6,899 nt of DNA, taken from contig JACQDG010000094.1 in NCBI GenBank assembly GCA_016201185.1, forward strand, positions 1 through 6,899. Direction: 5' to 3'. The notes under the pieces were generated by a model. It did not search any database. It was given only the letters and a program-made list of their open reading frames with translations, and was not told the DNA's origin. The DNA is from Acidobacteriota bacterium (GTDB lineage: Bacteria > Acidobacteriota > Terriglobia > Bryobacterales > JACQDG01). This document shows positions 5,734 to 6,899 of this stretch, piece after piece. The position numbers and the translations under genes are program-made. Positions within the stretch are counted from its first letter, which is position 1; each line of letters starts with the position of its first letter.

Positions 5734-6899
5734 GTGGTGCATAACGCCGGTCGATTCTGTCGCAACGCAACAAGAGCAATACACGCTGGTCTGCCAAGCG
5801 CCGGGAGGAGAGCGCTGACCCTGACCGCTAGCGGGATCGCGCTTGCGATCATCTCCGGCCTTTTCGCGCAGGAGCCGCCGCTGGCGGAGGAAGCCAGGCG
5901 GCAGTTGCGGTCGGGCGACTTTAAGGCGGCCGCCGCTTCCTACCGTCGGCTCGTCGAGCAGGGGCCTGCGTCGGACGAGGCCCGCGCGACCCTGGTTCGC
6001 GCTCTCGTAAGGAACGGCGACCTGGCAGAGGCGTCCCTGGAGCTTGACAAGGCACTTCAGGTGGCGCCGAATTCGGCGGCCGTGCAGGTGGCGGCCGGCG
6101 ACGTCTTCTTTCGCAGGGCCGCGTTCCATAAGGCTTTGGCGGCCTACCAGAAAGCCTCCGAGCTCGATGCCCGATATGCGCCCGCCTGGCTGGGGCTCAG
6201 CCGCGTCTCCTACTGTCTTTCCTTGAGTCGGAGCGCGCAAAACCATATCCGGAAAGCGCACGAGTGCGCCCCCGACGACCCGGACGTGCTGGCGGCATGG
6301 GCCTCGCTTTTGCGTTCCCGGCCAGACCACATTGCCGCCCTTGAGCGTGTCCTGGCCTCCTATGACAAAGACTCTAAGCCGGCCAGGAACCTGAAGGCCC
6401 ACATCGCCGCTGACAAGGCCGTGGGCGACCGCAAGACCGGAATCCTCGCCAGCCCATATCACAACGCCGAGATTCCGCTCCGCACCGTGGCGCACGGCCC
6501 CCACACGATGCACGGGTGGGCCTTGCGAGTCGGCTTCAATGACAAGGAACCCATCAGCCTTCTTCTCGACACCGGCGCTGGCGGAATCTCCGTGAGCCGT
6601 CGCGCTGCCGATAGGTTCCGGCTCGAGTACCTGGGGGAGGAAGGACCCGAGCTATTGGGCGTGGGCGATGAAAAGCCGGTTCCTTTCCGGCTGGCGCTGG
6701 CCAAGAAAGTCCAGGTGGGAGACGTGATTTTCGAGAATCACACCGTCACCGTGGCGGACCGGACCAGGGATGCCGATGCGGATGGATTGATCGGCACGGA
6801 TGTCTTCAGCCAGTTTCTAGTCAGGCTTGACTTCCCCAAGGGCAAACTGCGGCTGACGACATTTCCCAACCAGACGGCCCCCCCGAACTTCTCCGAGGG
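5734..6899 (+). CDS. Exported TPR protein with retropepsin-like aspartyl protease domain (3' truncated)
   Basis: The frame is open from 5722 to the window end without a stop, giving 388 codons from GTG 5734. Residues about 27-46 (RRALTLTASGIALAIISGLFAQ) look like a signal peptide or N-terminal anchor, so the protein probably acts outside the cytoplasm. Residues about 50-190 are helical TPR-like repeats (SGDFKAAAASYRRLVEQGP, NGDLAEASLELDKALQVAP, AFHKALAAYQKASELDARY). From about 265 there is an Asp_protease_2-type domain: LLLDTGAGGISVS with the candidate catalytic Asp279, and later ADGLIGTDVF followed by a strand-rich VRLDFPKGKLRL. Members normally act as dimers with one Asp per chain; protease activity is inferred. 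No ATG fits the start. GTG 5734 or 5737 lack a Shine-Dalgarno, whereas GGGAGGAG (5803-5810) precedes CTG 5815 by 4 bases, but that start would lose the signal's Arg residues. It lies about 36 bases after the preceding stop, so co-transcription is possible. Confidence 0.8.
   Translation, partial: MVHNAGRFCRNATRAIHAGLPSAGRRALTLTASGIALAIISGLFAQEPPLAEEARRQLRSGDFKAAAASYRRLVEQGPASDEARATLVRALVRNGDLAEASLELDKALQVAPNSAAVQVAAGDVFFRRAAFHKALAAYQKASELDARYAPAWLGLSRVSYCLSLSRSAQNHIRKAHECAPDDPDVLAAWASLLRSRPDHIAALERVLASYDKDSKPARNLKAHIAADKAVGDRKTGILASPYHNAEIPLRTVAHGPHTMHGWALRVGFNDKEPISLLLDTGAGGISVSRRAADRFRLEYLGEEGPELLGVGDEKPVPFRLALAKKVQVGDVIFENHTVTVADRTRDADADGLIGTDVFSQFLVRLDFPKGKLRLTTFPNQTAPPNFSE
5803..5810 (+). 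promoter_or_regulatory. Strong Shine-Dalgarno-like GGGAGGAG inside the start region of the TPR/protease gene
   Basis: GGGAGGAG would suit a start at CTG 5815, the only plausible codon at the right distance in the reading frame. It also simply encodes part of the Gly-Arg-Arg of the signal-peptide n-region if translation starts at GTG 5734. It is the main reason why the start of this gene is uncertain. Confidence 0.35.

Noticed and set aside
4276..6513. 745-codon open frame on the - strand opposite the MBL/rhodanese and TPR/protease genes
   Set aside because: It is the antisense shadow of two genes with clear family motifs. Its residues are a low-information Gly/Ala/Val/Arg/Asp mix typical of the complement of GC-rich coding sequence.

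Overview
This is a high-GC bacterial window, most plausibly from an Acidobacteriota member (Solibacter/Bryobacter type). The main taxonomic clue is a 900-residue permease of the ADOP type (acidobacterial duplicated orphan permease), a family strongly expanded in that phylum. The assignment is by family recognition, not by a search.

Layout, all recognised genes on the + strand. (1) 2-250: the 3' end of an unrecognised conserved-looking protein, cut by the left edge. (2) 261-730: a broken conserved hypothetical gene whose two halves lie in different frames and whose middle appears to be missing. (3) 731-1076: no convincing gene, but a sigma70-like promoter and a Shine-Dalgarno for the next gene. 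(4) 1077-3779: the intact ADOP permease. (5) 3780-4302: a degraded stretch with two small inverted repeats and the C-terminal remnant of a VapC-like PIN-domain toxin. A promoter with a perfect TTGACA box overlaps the remnant's stop codon. (6) 4303-5697: an intact metallo-beta-lactamase/double-rhodanese protein, probably a persulfide dioxygenase of sulfide detoxification. (7) from about 5734 to the right edge: an exported TPR protein with a retropepsin-like aspartyl protease domain, C-terminally truncated by the window and lacking an ATG start.

The genes do not form an obvious pathway. The permease and the sulfur enzyme each have a candidate promoter. The protease-like gene follows the sulfur enzyme by only about 36 bases and may be co-transcribed with it, but no functional link is visible. 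The two broken genes and the toxin remnant mark gene decay on both sides of the permease, whose codon use looks less GC-biased than that of the sulfur enzyme. I see no RNA gene, CRISPR array, transposase or convincing terminator, and no clear new multi-gene system. The best leads are a perfect 18-bp palindrome inside the permease gene, the promoter recruited at the toxin remnant, the cysteine-less first rhodanese domain, and the TPR/aspartyl-protease protein.
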